The notes under the pieces were generated by a model that saw only the letters and a program-made list of their open reading frames with translations, was not told the DNA's origin and did no database searches. Shown one piece after another: positions 16,627 to 25,718 of a stretch of 64,000 nucleotides of DNA. Source of the stretch: Bradyrhizobium archetypum (GTDB taxonomy: Bacteria > Pseudomonadota > Alphaproteobacteria > Rhizobiales > Xanthobacteraceae); contig NZ_JAAVLW010000008.1 in the NCBI RefSeq assembly GCF_013114835.1, positions 62,001 to 126,000 of the forward strand, in the 5' to 3' direction. The position numbers and the translations under genes were made by a program. Position 1 is the stretch's first letter. Each line of letters opens with the position of its first letter.

Positions 16627-16642
16627 CGTTTCACGTGAAACA
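16627..16642. other. parS: parS site 2 (15 of 16)
   Basis: CGTTTCACGTGAAACA differs from the consensus parS only at the first base. Its centre is 34 bases (just over three helical turns) from that of site 1, so two ParB dimers could load side by side on one face of the DNA, upstream of the mnmG start. Confidence 0.92.
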
Positions 16643-16698
16643 ATTGCTAAGCAAACTTCTGCTTCCCGGTTTTCCAACTCCGGGATAGAAGTCGCGCC

Positions 16699-18582
16699 AT
16701 GATTTTCCAGGCTAACTCCTTCGACGTCATCGTCATCGGTGGCGGCCATGCCGGCTGCGAGGCGGCGAGCGCCGCTGCACGCATGGGTGCCAGGACGGCA
16801 CTGGTGACCCACCGTTTTGCGACGGTGGGAGCGATGTCCTGCAATCCCGCTATCGGCGGTCTCGGGAAGGGCCATCTGGTTCGCGAGGTCGACGCCCTGG
16901 ATGGTCTGATGGCCCGGGTGGCCGATGCCGGAGGCATTCAGTTTCGGATGCTGAATCGCCGCAAGGGTCCGGCGGTCCGCGGTCCGCGCGCGCAGGCCGA
17001 CCGCAAGCTTTATGCCGCCGCCATGCAGGCCGCGATCCGCGAGACCACCAATCTCAGCGTCATCGAGGGCGAGGCGGATGAGCTGTTCGTCTCAAGCGGC
17101 CGTGTCACCGGAATTCGTCTGGGGGATGGCCGTGAGTTGAGGGCCGGCGCAGTGGTTGTCACCACCGGGACCTTCCTGCGGGGTCTGATCCATCTCGGCG
17201 AAAAGAACTGGCCCGCCGGCCGGGTCGGCGAGGCTCCGGCGATGGGACTTTCGGCTTCGTTTGAGCGGGCGGGCTTTACGCTCGGTCGACTGAAGACCGG
17301 TACGCCACCGCGGCTCGACGGCACGACCATCGACTGGTCGGCAGTCGAAATGCAGCCCGGAGACGAACCGCCCGAGCCCTTCTCGGTCATGACCGACCGG
17401 ATTACGACGCCGCAAATCCAGTGCGGGATTACCCGGACGACGCCGGCGACCCATCAGGTGATCCGGGCCAATGTGCATCGCTCGCCGATGTATTCCGGTC
17501 AGATCAAGAGCAGCGGTCCGCGCTACTGTCCCTCGATCGAAGACAAGATCGTCAAGTTTGGCGATCGCGACGGCCACCAGATCTTCCTGGAGCCGGAGGG
17601 CCTCGACGACCGCACGGTCTATCCCAATGGCATCTCGACCTCGCTGCCGGAGGAAGTTCAGCTCGCGATCCTGGCGAGCATTCCCGGACTTGAGCGGGTC
17701 AAGATGCTGCGGCCCGGCTATGCCATCGAATACGACCATGTCGACCCCCGCGAGCTTGAGCCGACCCTGCAGACCAAGCGTATGCCCGGCCTCTTCCTGG
17801 CCGGGCAGATCAATGGCACCACTGGATATGAAGAGGCAGCGGCGCAGGGGATCGTCGCTGGCCTTAATGCGGCACTGGCGGCGAGCGGCGCCGACCCGAT
17901 CATATTCGATCGGGCGGATGGCTATCTCGGAGTGATGATCGACGATCTGGTGACCCGCGGGATCACCGAGCCGTATCGGATGTTCACCTCGCGGGCTGAA
18001 TATCGTCTGACGCTTCGAGCCGACAATGCCGACCAGCGCCTGACCGACAAAGGCATCGCCTTGGGCTGCGTAGGGGAGGCGCGTTCGCAACGGCATCGCG
18101 CCAAGATGGCTGCGTTGGAAAATGCCAAGGCGTTGGCCAGGTCGCTGACCCTGACTCCCAACGAAGCGGCCAAGCACGGGCTGGCTCTCAACCGGGACGG
18201 CCAGCGCCGCTCGGCGTTTGAGTTGCTGGCCTATCCGGAAATCGAGTGGGCGACCCTGCGGGGTATCTGGCCGGAGCTGTCAGGCATCGATCCGTCTATC
18301 GCCGTGCATCTCGAGATCGACGCAAAATACGATGTCTACCTCAAGCGCCAGATCGCCGACGTCGATGCCTTCCGGCGGGACGAGGGTCTCGTCTTGACCG
18401 GTATCAATTATGCCGACGTGCCCGGGCTTTCGAACGAGGCGCGTGCGAAACTCCAGGCGGCACAGCCACGGACGGTTGGGCATGCGGGTCGACTCGACGG
18501 TTTGACGCCGGCGGCGCTGGGTATTTTGGCGGCCCATCTGCGTCGCGAGGCGCGGCGGAAGAATTCGCGAGCGACAGCGTAA
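16699..18582 (+). CDS. mnmG: tRNA uridine-5-carboxymethylaminomethyl modification enzyme MnmG (GidA)
   Basis: MnmG is the FAD-dependent partner of MnmE in wobble uridine modification. The 627-residue protein has the N-terminal dinucleotide-binding motif DVIVIGGGHAGCEAA, the CNPAIGGLGKGHLV signature, GTFLRGLIHLGEK, the second signature GLFLAGQINGTTGYEEAAAQG near residue 370, and the C-terminal helical domain that contacts MnmE. Length is typical. It is bracketed by parS sites, two upstream and one downstream. A strong antisense open frame opposite its middle is a codon-bias shadow. Confidence 0.98.
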   Translation: MIFQANSFDVIVIGGGHAGCEAASAAARMGARTALVTHRFATVGAMSCNPAIGGLGKGHLVREVDALDGLMARVADAGGIQFRMLNRRKGPAVRGPRAQADRKLYAAAMQAAIRETTNLSVIEGEADELFVSSGRVTGIRLGDGRELRAGAVVVTTGTFLRGLIHLGEKNWPAGRVGEAPAMGLSASFERAGFTLGRLKTGTPPRLDGTTIDWSAVEMQPGDEPPEPFSVMTDRITTPQIQCGITRTTPATHQVIRANVHRSPMYSGQIKSSGPRYCPSIEDKIVKFGDRDGHQIFLEPEGLDDRTVYPNGISTSLPEEVQLAILASIPGLERVKMLRPGYAIEYDHVDPRELEPTLQTKRMPGLFLAGQINGTTGYEEAAAQGIVAGLNAALAASGADPIIFDRADGYLGVMIDDLVTRGITEPYRMFTSRAEYRLTLRADNADQRLTDKGIALGCVGEARSQRHRAKMAALENAKALARSLTLTPNEAAKHGLALNRDGQRRSAFELLAYPEIEWATLRGIWPELSGIDPSIAVHLEIDAKYDVYLKRQIADVDAFRRDEGLVLTGINYADVPGLSNEARAKLQAAQPRTVGHAGRLDGLTPAALGILAAHLRREARRKNSRATA

Positions 18583-18588
18583 AGAATC

Positions 18589-18604
18589 TGTTTCACGTGA
18601 AACG
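18589..18604. other. parS: parS site 3 (15 of 16)
   Basis: TGTTTCACGTGAAACG matches the parS consensus except at the last base. It lies seven bases after the mnmG stop codon. With sites 1 and 2 this makes three parS sites in 2.0 kb, all upstream of the parAB operon. Confidence 0.93.
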
Positions 18605-18682
18605 GTCAGGGCGTGCATCGTTGCGGCCGGGCGTGGGGACCCGCTCGTCCAATGGCCGACCCTTAGCGAGCAACCATCAGAC

Positions 18683-19375
18683 ATGAGCAAAATCCAACCG
18701 GCCAGTCTTCCCTCGGCCACGGACAAGGCGGAGGCGCTCGCGCTCACGCCTGTCTCACCTCAGACGGTGGGGCGGCTCGATCGCTATGTCGCTCTCCTCT
18801 TGGCGTGGCAGGCCAAGACCAATCTCGTTGCGCCCTCCACGCTTCCCAATCTCTGGACGCGACACGTCGCCGATTCGCTGCAGCTTCTTGACTTGGCGCC
18901 GTCGGCAAAAATCTGGGTCGATCTCGGGAGTGGCGGCGGCTTTCCAGGGGTCGTGTTGGCCTGCGCATTAGCGGGAATGCCGGACGCCAACGTTCATTTG
19001 GTCGAGCGCAACGCCAAGAAAGCGGCCTTCCTGCGGGAGGCAGTGCGCATAACTTCAGCGGCTGCGACCGTGCATTTGGCAGGAATCGGGGATATTGTGG
19101 ATAGAATCGGTAGCAGCGTCGATTGCGTCACTGCACGGGCGTTGGCTCCATTACATCAGCTTGTCGGTTTCGCGGAACCATTTGTAAGAAACGGCGCTAA
19201 GGCGTTATTTCTCAAGGGCCAAGATGTAGAGGCTGAATTGACTGAAGCCACTAAATATTGGAATATTGAACCGCGACTCCATTCCAGCCGGACGGGCGGG
19301 CACGGCTGGATCGTCGAACTCGATCGGATCGAGCGGCGCGATCACTCCGCGATCACACATGGCGATCGGGCATGA
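18683..19375 (+). CDS. rsmG: 16S rRNA (guanine527-N7)-methyltransferase RsmG (GidB)
   Basis: RsmG methylates G527 of 16S rRNA using SAM; its loss can give low-level streptomycin resistance. The 230-residue protein has NLVAPSTLPNLWTRHVADSLQLL, the SAM-binding WVDLGSGGGFPGVVLA at about residue 76, VHLVERNAKKAAFLREAVR and the VTARALAPLHQLV region. The final ATGA overlaps the start of parA by four bases, so rsmG and parA are probably co-translated. Confidence 0.96.
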   Translation: MSKIQPASLPSATDKAEALALTPVSPQTVGRLDRYVALLLAWQAKTNLVAPSTLPNLWTRHVADSLQLLDLAPSAKIWVDLGSGGGFPGVVLACALAGMPDANVHLVERNAKKAAFLREAVRITSAAATVHLAGIGDIVDRIGSSVDCVTARALAPLHQLVGFAEPFVRNGAKALFLKGQDVEAELTEATKYWNIEPRLHSSRTGGHGWIVELDRIERRDHSAITHGDRA

Positions 19376-20223
19376 GCGAATTAGACCAGATATATCAGGA
19401 AGATAGGGATCCCACACCGCCGCCTCATCCGCGTATCCTGTCGCTGGCCAATCAGAAGGGTGGCGTCGGCAAGACAACCACGGCGATCAATTTAGGTACC
19501 GCACTCGCGGCGATTGGCGAGCGCGTGCTGATCGTCGATCTCGATCCGCAGGGCAACGCCTCGACAGGTCTCGGCATCGATCGCCGCAACCGTAGCTGCT
19601 CGACCTACGACGTGCTGATCGGCGAAGCGCCGCTGCGCGATGCGGTGGTGGCTACCGCCGTGCCGCGGCTCCACATCGCCTCCTCGACCATGGATCTCTC
19701 GGGCCTCGAGCTCGAGCTCGGCACGACGCCCGGCCGTGCGTTCCGGCTGCGCGATGCGATCGCGGCGCTGAACAAGAACGCCGCGCCGGATACGGACTAC
19801 ACCTATGTGCTGATCGATTGTCCGCCGTCGCTCAACCTTCTCACCGTCAACGCGATGGCGGCATCGGACGCGATCCTGGTGCCGCTGCAGTGCGAGTTCT
19901 TCGCGCTCGAAGGTCTGTCGCAATTGCTGCAAACGGTAGAGCAGGTGCGCTCGACGCTCAATCCAAACCTGTCGATCCACGGCATCGTGCTGACCATGTT
20001 CGACTCCCGCAACAATCTGTCGAACCAGGTGGTCGCCGACGTCAGACAGTTCATGGGCGGCAAGGTCTACGACACCATGATCCCGCGCAACGTGCGCATC
20101 TCCGAGGCGCCGTCCTACGGCAAGCCGGTGCTCGTCTACGATCTCAAATGCGTCGGCAGCGAAGCCTATCTGAAGCTCGCGACCGAAGTGATCCAGCGCG
20201 AGCGCGATCTGCGGACGCATTAG
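19372..20223 (+). CDS. parA: Chromosome-partitioning ATPase ParA
   Basis: ParA is the deviant Walker-type ATPase that binds DNA non-specifically and drives ParB-parS movement. The 283-residue protein has an N-terminal extension of about 20 residues, the deviant Walker A QKGGVGKTTTAINLGTAL, the switch DLDPQGNASTGLG, and Walker B YVLIDCPPSLNLLT near residue 145. It ends with RNVRISEAPSYGKPV, a chromosomal ParA (Soj) signature. It overlaps rsmG and is followed by parB after a 175 base spacer containing a palindromic repeat. Confidence 0.97.
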   Translation: MSELDQIYQEDRDPTPPPHPRILSLANQKGGVGKTTTAINLGTALAAIGERVLIVDLDPQGNASTGLGIDRRNRSCSTYDVLIGEAPLRDAVVATAVPRLHIASSTMDLSGLELELGTTPGRAFRLRDAIAALNKNAAPDTDYTYVLIDCPPSLNLLTVNAMAASDAILVPLQCEFFALEGLSQLLQTVEQVRSTLNPNLSIHGIVLTMFDSRNNLSNQVVADVRQFMGGKVYDTMIPRNVRISEAPSYGKPVLVYDLKCVGSEAYLKLATEVIQRERDLRTH

Positions 20224-20233
20224 TTTCTGCGGT

Positions 20234-20341
20234 GTCATTCCGGACAATCCGCGCGAGCGGATTGAACCGGAATCTCGAGATGGCGAAGCGAATCTCATCT
20301 CGAGATTCCGGGTTCGCGTCTGACGACGCGCCCGGAATGAC
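20234..20341. repeat. Intergenic palindromic repeat, GTCATTCCGG family, copy 1
   Basis: Outer arms GTCATTCCGG (20234-20243) and CCGGAATGAC (20332-20341) enclose a second perfect 14 bp inverted repeat (20267-20280 with 20298-20311), so the transcript could fold into a long cruciform-like hairpin. It lies between parA and parB and may set the parA:parB mRNA ratio. A related element is at 43703-43792. Such palindromes are dispersed in Bradyrhizobium-type genomes. Confidence 0.85.
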
Positions 20342-20398
20342 GACGAGGTCAATAAAATTCTGTTTCGGAGTAGTCGAGTGCAGTCTAAGGAGTTGGCG

Positions 20399-21280
20399 AT
20401 GGCCGACAAAACGGGTTCGCGGTTGGGCCGTGGCCTCGCAAGTCTGATCGGTGATGTCGGTGGCGAGACCGCGCATGTCGAACGGCCGCGCAATCAGCGC
20501 AAGGTGCCGATCGAATTCTTAAAACCGAATCCGCGCAACCCGCGCCGGACCTTCTCCGATAACGAACTCGGCGAGCTCGCCAGCTCGGTCAAGCAGCACG
20601 GTGTGATCCAGCCGATCGTGGTCCGTCCGGTGAAGGGCGCCCAGGATCGCTACGAGATCATCGCCGGCGAACGCCGCTGGCGCGCCGCGCAGCTCGCCAG
20701 CCTGCACGAGGTGCCGATCGTCCCCATCGATGTCAGCGACAGCGACGCACTCGAGATCATGATTATCGAGAACGTTCAGCGCGAAGACCTCAACGCGATG
20801 GAAGAGGCGCAGGGCTATCACGCGCTGGCCGATGAATTCAAACGCAGCCAGGAAGAAATCGCCAGGGAAGTCGGCAAGAGCCGCAGCCATGTCGCCAACA
20901 TGATGCGGCTGACAAAGCTGCCGGCGGAGGTGCAGGCCTATATCAAGAGCGGCGAATTGTCCGCAGGTCACGCTCGCGCCCTGATCGGGGTGCCCGATCC
21001 GCTGGCGGCGGCGAAGCGCATCGTCGAGCAAGGCCTCAACGTACGCCAGGCCGAGGCGCTGGCGCATGAAGAGGGCGTGCCGGAGCGCAAGCCGCAGAAG
21101 GCAAGGGGCGGCGGCAAGACCAAAGATCCCGACACGATCGCGTTGGAGAAGCGCGTCAGCGACGCGCTCGGTCTCACCGTAGCCGTCAACCACCGGGATC
21201 CCGGTGGCACTGTCCAGGTCAGCTATCGCAATCTCGAACAGCTCGATGAGGTGATGCGGCGGCTGGAGAAGGGGACTTGA
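20399..21280 (+). CDS. parB: Chromosome-partitioning protein ParB
   Basis: ParB is the CTP-dependent clamp that loads at parS. The 293-residue protein has the N-terminal ParA-stimulating stretch RLGRGLASLIGDV, the N-domain with NPRRTF and the CTP-binding IIAGERRWRAAQLA, IIENVQREDLNAMEEAQGY, the helix-turn-helix for parS (EIAREVGKSRSHVANMMRL) and a C-terminal dimerisation domain. The ATG at 20399 is chosen over a GTG seven codons upstream because AAGGAG lies eight bases before it. It is convergent with holA. Confidence 0.97.
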   Translation: MADKTGSRLGRGLASLIGDVGGETAHVERPRNQRKVPIEFLKPNPRNPRRTFSDNELGELASSVKQHGVIQPIVVRPVKGAQDRYEIIAGERRWRAAQLASLHEVPIVPIDVSDSDALEIMIIENVQREDLNAMEEAQGYHALADEFKRSQEEIAREVGKSRSHVANMMRLTKLPAEVQAYIKSGELSAGHARALIGVPDPLAAAKRIVEQGLNVRQAEALAHEEGVPERKPQKARGGGKTKDPDTIALEKRVSDALGLTVAVNHRDPGGTVQVSYRNLEQLDEVMRRLEKGT

Positions 21281-21292
21281 CGGCATCTTCGT

Positions 21293-21375
21293 GTCATTGC
21301 GAGCAGCGACAGCGGTGAAGCAATCCATCCATCTGCTTGCGGTGAAATGGGTTGCTTTGCTTTGCTCGCAATGAC
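21293..21375. repeat. Intergenic palindromic repeat, GTCATTGCGAGCA family
   Basis: A perfect 13 bp inverted repeat, GTCATTGCGAGCA (21293-21305) and TGCTCGCAATGAC (21363-21375), with GAAGCAATCCA inside, fills the gap between the convergent parB and holA genes. It can form a hairpin from either strand and may act as a bidirectional terminator. The sequence resembles a family dispersed in Bradyrhizobium-type genomes. Confidence 0.85.
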
Positions 21376-21393
21376 GATCCGAAATACTTTCCC

Positions 21394-22422
21394 TTATCCC
21401 CTTCGCTTCGCGTTCGCCGCGATCGATAGTAACGTCCGCAGCGCAATCGCTGACGCCAGCGAGGCCTGCTTGCGCATGTCCAGCGCCGCCGTCCCGAGTT
21501 GATCGATGATCCCGGCCAGCCGCGCAGCGCTGAAATTGCGCAATGCGATTTCGACGGCGCCCTTGCGCGAGAAATGCAGGCGCGGATAGCCGCTTTCCAA
21601 CAGGGTCGAGACCGGCGTGCCTTCGGCGACCGCGAGCGCCGATTTGTGCAGCCAAGCAGCCTGGCGCTGCGCGGCGGAAATGATCACACCGGGATAGGTG
21701 CCGGCGACCATCGCCTTGGCAAATTCGCTTTCGACCAGATCGGGCTTGCCGGCAAAGGCGCCATCCACGATCGGGTCGAGCTTCAGTTCGGACGCATCCG
21801 ACACGACGGTCATGACGTCGTCGAGCGCGATCTCGCCCTTGCCGTGCGAATAAAGCGCGAGCTTGCGCAGCTCGTTGCGGGAGGCCTGGCGGTCGCCGCC
21901 GAGCAACGACATCAGCACCGCCCGTGCGTCCGAGCCGATCCGCAAATTGGACGTCCGTAGTTCTTCGTCGATCAGTCTGGCAAGATCGCGCTCGGTATCG
22001 GGATAGCAGGCGATAGCGACCGCGGTCTTGGCGCGCTCGCAGGCTTTGCGCAGCGGCGATTCCGGCCGCAGCTCGCCGGCCTCAATCACGATGCGGCAAT
22101 CCTTCACCGGTGTGTCTGCCAGCGTATCGACGCCGCTGGCAAAACTGCGCGAGCCGGCGCGCACGCGAATGGCGCGGCGGCCGCCAAACATCGGGATCGT
22201 CATGGCCTCATCGACCAGCCGTGAGGGTTCGGCCGCCAGCTCGTCGCCATCCAGCCGCACCAGCGAAAACGGATCGTTGGGATCGTCGACGGCGGACGCC
22301 ACAAGTGCGTCGGCGCGCTCGCGCACCAGGCCGGCATCGGGACCGTAAAGCAGAATGATGGGGCGGCCGGGATCGGGCCGGGCGAGAAAAGCGTCGATGT
22401 CTTTTCCGCGGAGCGCGACCAA
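21394..22422 (-). CDS. holA: DNA polymerase III subunit delta
   Basis: HolA is the delta subunit (wrench) of the clamp loader that opens the beta clamp. The 342-residue protein has the N-terminal IILLYGPDAGLVRERADALV, the modified Walker region of HolA, the FGGRRAIRVR strand, GDRQASRNELRKLALYS near residue 180 and the C-terminal collar domain with QRQAAWLHKSALAV. It follows lptE by five bases on the same strand, giving the order leuS-lptE-holA, which is widely conserved in proteobacteria. Confidence 0.93.
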   Translation of the reverse strand: MVALRGKDIDAFLARPDPGRPIILLYGPDAGLVRERADALVASAVDDPNDPFSLVRLDGDELAAEPSRLVDEAMTIPMFGGRRAIRVRAGSRSFASGVDTLADTPVKDCRIVIEAGELRPESPLRKACERAKTAVAIACYPDTERDLARLIDEELRTSNLRIGSDARAVLMSLLGGDRQASRNELRKLALYSHGKGEIALDDVMTVVSDASELKLDPIVDGAFAGKPDLVESEFAKAMVAGTYPGVIISAAQRQAAWLHKSALAVAEGTPVSTLLESGYPRLHFSRKGAVEIALRNFSAARLAGIIDQLGTAALDMRKQASLASAIALRTLLSIAANAKRRG

Positions 22423-22427
22423 CGGAA

Positions 22428-22979
22428 TCAGGTGCCGGCGTAGAAGTAGGACGCCAGGCGGGTCTGGATGTTTTCCGCGATTTCGTTGGCGGCGCGATCC
22501 TCGGCGTCGCGGAAGGCGCGGGCGCGGGCGAAGCGCTGCAGATTGCCCGGAATGTCATAGGACACCCGAGAGAAGGTGGTCCCGGTCATGACCGATTTGT
22601 TGGTGGCGAGGTCGATCAGATTGTACTGCGCGTCGATGCCGTAGTTTTCGCTCGTCGGCAGCGCGGTCGCCTGATCAATCATCAGCGAGGAGCGCGTGGT
22701 ATTGAAGCGCAGCACCAGCCGGTGGGTCGGCGGCATGCCGGTGGCGTTGCCGTAGAGCTTGAACGCCAACGCGTTGCGGATCTCCACCTGGATGCGAGCT
22801 TCGCGTGAGGCGTTGTTCTTCTCGACCGGCGGGATTTCCACGCCCATCAGCTTTTCGCGCAGGCCGGGCTTGCCGTCGTTACGCTCTGCGTACATTGGCT
22901 GGAAACAGCCGGCCGTGAGCGCCGCCAGGGCGGCGACGGCGATGAGCCGGACGGCGATCCGGGTCCTAGCCAACGACAT
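22428..22979 (-). CDS. lptE: LPS-assembly lipoprotein LptE
   Basis: LptE plugs the LptD barrel during lipopolysaccharide export to the outer membrane. The 183-residue protein starts with a lipoprotein signal, RLIAVAALAALTAGCFQPMY, with lipobox LTAGC and Cys near residue 25. The mature part is an alpha/beta domain with RIQVEIRNALAFKLYG and a C-terminal helix IAENIQTRLASYF. Its start overlaps the end of leuS by 14 bases, and holA follows by five bases. Confidence 0.9.
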   Translation of the reverse strand: MSLARTRIAVRLIAVAALAALTAGCFQPMYAERNDGKPGLREKLMGVEIPPVEKNNASREARIQVEIRNALAFKLYGNATGMPPTHRLVLRFNTTRSSLMIDQATALPTSENYGIDAQYNLIDLATNKSVMTGTTFSRVSYDIPGNLQRFARARAFRDAEDRAANEIAENIQTRLASYFYAGT

Positions 22980-25590
22980 TCACGATCCTCATGGGAACAA
23001 CGATTACCTTGCGGACGGCCTTGCCGCCGAGGGCGAGTTTTACCGCATCGAGCGCCAAAACGGCAGCCTCAATTTCCGGATTTTGGGCGCCCCGTGGCAC
23101 GGTGACATCACCCCGCTTCTTGCCGTTGACCTGGACCACCAGCGTCACGGTGTCTTCAACCAGCAAATCGCGTTCGATTTGGGGCCAGTTGGCTTCCGAA
23201 ATCAGCCCGGACTGCCCCAGAATCTGCCAGCACTCCTCGGCCAGATGCGGCATCATCGGGGAGAATAGTTGAACCAGAATGATGACGGCCTCCCGGACCG
23301 ACCAGGCCAAATCCGGCGCTGGCTTGACCTCGCGGCCCAGCACCTCCGCGAGCGCGTTGGTGAATTCCCGGATGTGGGCAAGGCAGACATTGAAATGCAG
23401 CCGCTCGATGCCGGACGATACCTTGTCCAGCGCGCCATGGGCGGCCTTGCGCAGGGCGAGCGCATCGGCGCCGAAGGAGGCCGGGCGGTCGGCAGGGGCC
23501 TGCTTGGCGATTCCGGCCGATTCGTTTACCAGCCGCCACAGCCGCTGCACGAAGCGCGCCGCGCCCTGCACCCGTTCGTCGCTCCAGATCACGTCGCGAT
23601 CGGGCGGAGAGTCCGACAGCATGAACCAGCGCGCGACGTCGGCGCCGTAGGTCGCGATGATGTCGTCGGGGTCGACGGTGTTCTTCTTCGACTTCGACAT
23701 CTTCTCGATCGCGCCGATCGACACCTCCTCGCCGCCTTCGATCATCGTCGCGCGCCGCTCGCCGCCGATGACCTCGACCTTCACTTCGGCCGGCGTCACG
23801 TAGCTGCCGTCGGCCTTCTGATAGGTCTCGTGCACCACCATGCCCTGCGTGAACATGCCGGCGAACGGCTCGTCCATGCTGATATGGCCGGTCGCTTTCA
23901 TCGCGCGGGTGAAGAAGCGGCTGTAGAGCAGGTGCAGGATCGCGTGCTCGACGCCGCCGATATATTGGTCGATCGGCATCATGCGGTTGGCAACGTCCGG
24001 CGTTGTCGGCGCCTTCTCGTTCCAGGGATCGGTGAAACGCGCAAAATACCAGGACGAATCCACGAAGGTATCCATGGTGTCGGTCTCGCGCTGGGCCTTG
24101 CCGCCGCATTTCGGACAGGTGACGTGCTTCCAGGTCGGATGATGGTCGAGCGCATTGCCCGGCCTGTCAAAGGTCGCGTCGTCGGGCAGGGTCACCGGCA
24201 ATTGGTCGTCCGGCACCGGCACGACGTCGCACTTTTCGCAATGGATCACCGGGATCGGGCAGCCCCAATAGCGCTGGCGCGAAATGCCCCAGTCGCGCAG
24301 GCGGAAATTCACCTGCCGTTCGCCGACCGGCGCGTTGCCGCGAACTTCCGTCTCCAGCCGCTTGGCGACTTCCTCCTTGGCCTGATCGATGGTCATGCCG
24401 TCAAGGAAGCGCGAATTGATCATGCGGCCGTCGCCGTCATAGGCGGTGTCAGTGATGACGAACGTCTTCGGGTCCTGACCTTCGGGGCAGACTACCGGCG
24501 TGTTGCCTAGATTGTACTTGTTGACGAAGTCGAGGTCGCGCTGGTCATGCGCCGGACAGCCGAAGATGGCGCCGGTGCCGTACTCCATCAGCACGAAATT
24601 CGCGACATAGACCGGCAGCTTCCAGTTCGGGTCGAACGGATGGAGCGCTTTGATGCCGGTGTCAAAGCCCTGTTTCTCGGCGGTATCGATGATTTCCTGC
24701 GCGGTGCCGATCCGCTTCACCTCGGCGATGAACTCGGCGAGATCAGGGTTCTTGGCGGCGGCGGCTTGCGCCAGCGGATGATCCGCCGAGATCGCCATGA
24801 ACTTGGCGCCGAACAGCGTGTCGGGCCGTGTCGTGAAAATCTTCAACTCGGATTCGCCCGCCGGCGTCGTCGCGGAATCCAGCGCAAAGCGGACCAAGAG
24901 GCCCTCGGAGCGGCCGATCCAGTTGCGCTGCATCAGCCGGACCTTGTCGGGCCAGCGGTCCAGCCCATTCAACGCGTCCAGGAGCTCCTGCGAGTACTTC
25001 GTGATCTTGAAGACCCACTGGTTCATCTCGCGCTGCTCGACGAGAGCGCCGGAGCGCCAGCCGCGGCCGTCGATCACCTGCTCGTTGGCGAGCACGGTCA
25101 TGTCGACCGGGTCCCAGTTGATCTTGCGCTTCTCGCGTTCGGCTAAGCCTGCGCGCAGGAAGTCGAGAAACATCTTTTGCTGATGCTTGTAATAGCTGGG
25201 GTCGCAGGTCGCGAACTCGCGTGACCAGTCGAGCGACAGCCCGATCGACCGCAACTGCTTCTTCATCGCGGCGATGTTGTCGTAGGTCCAGGCCTTGGGC
25301 GCGACCTTGCGCTCGATCGCGGCATTCTCCGCCGGCAACCCGAACGCGTCCCAACCCATCGGGTGCAGAACGTTGAAGCCCTTGGCGCGCATGAACCGCG
25401 CCAGCACGTCGCCAAGCGTATAGTTCCTGACATGTCCGATATGGATGCGCCCGGACGGGTAGGGGAACATCTCGAGCACGTAATATTTCGGCCTGGAATC
25501 GTCGTTCTTCGAGGCGAAAATCGCCTTTTCGTCCCACTGGCGTTGCCAGCGCGGCTCGGATTCACGGGCGTTGTAGCGTTCGGAGGTCAT
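22966..25590 (-). CDS. leuS: Leucyl-tRNA synthetase
   Basis: LeuS charges tRNA-Leu. The 874-residue protein has the class I HIGH motif in SGRIHIGHVRNYTLGD near residue 50, a zinc-binding region (CEKCDVVPVPDDQ and CPKCGG), the CP1 editing domain with TTRPDTLFGAKF, the KMSKSKKNTVDPDD signature near residue 627, and the C-terminal anticodon-binding and tRNA-contact domains. Length is normal for alphaproteobacteria. It starts the leuS-lptE-holA operon. Confidence 0.98.
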   Translation of the reverse strand: MTSERYNARESEPRWQRQWDEKAIFASKNDDSRPKYYVLEMFPYPSGRIHIGHVRNYTLGDVLARFMRAKGFNVLHPMGWDAFGLPAENAAIERKVAPKAWTYDNIAAMKKQLRSIGLSLDWSREFATCDPSYYKHQQKMFLDFLRAGLAEREKRKINWDPVDMTVLANEQVIDGRGWRSGALVEQREMNQWVFKITKYSQELLDALNGLDRWPDKVRLMQRNWIGRSEGLLVRFALDSATTPAGESELKIFTTRPDTLFGAKFMAISADHPLAQAAAAKNPDLAEFIAEVKRIGTAQEIIDTAEKQGFDTGIKALHPFDPNWKLPVYVANFVLMEYGTGAIFGCPAHDQRDLDFVNKYNLGNTPVVCPEGQDPKTFVITDTAYDGDGRMINSRFLDGMTIDQAKEEVAKRLETEVRGNAPVGERQVNFRLRDWGISRQRYWGCPIPVIHCEKCDVVPVPDDQLPVTLPDDATFDRPGNALDHHPTWKHVTCPKCGGKAQRETDTMDTFVDSSWYFARFTDPWNEKAPTTPDVANRMMPIDQYIGGVEHAILHLLYSRFFTRAMKATGHISMDEPFAGMFTQGMVVHETYQKADGSYVTPAEVKVEVIGGERRATMIEGGEEVSIGAIEKMSKSKKNTVDPDDIIATYGADVARWFMLSDSPPDRDVIWSDERVQGAARFVQRLWRLVNESAGIAKQAPADRPASFGADALALRKAAHGALDKVSSGIERLHFNVCLAHIREFTNALAEVLGREVKPAPDLAWSVREAVIILVQLFSPMMPHLAEECWQILGQSGLISEANWPQIERDLLVEDTVTLVVQVNGKKRGDVTVPRGAQNPEIEAAVLALDAVKLALGGKAVRKVIVVPMRIVNVVG

Positions 25591-25718
25591 GAAATCGCAG
25601 AGCTATTTGTGGATTCGGGTCCCGTCCAGAGGACGGCGGACTAGGCCACAAAAGCGGCTGCGGGGTCAACGGCGTGGGATAGTAGGAACGGCCATTTGGC
25701 CAAAGGTGTGGCGTCCGC

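Noticed and set aside
17092..18177. A 361-codon minus-strand open frame opposite mnmG
   Set aside because: It lies entirely within mnmG, which has all family motifs. The translation has no recognisable domain and reflects GC-rich third positions.
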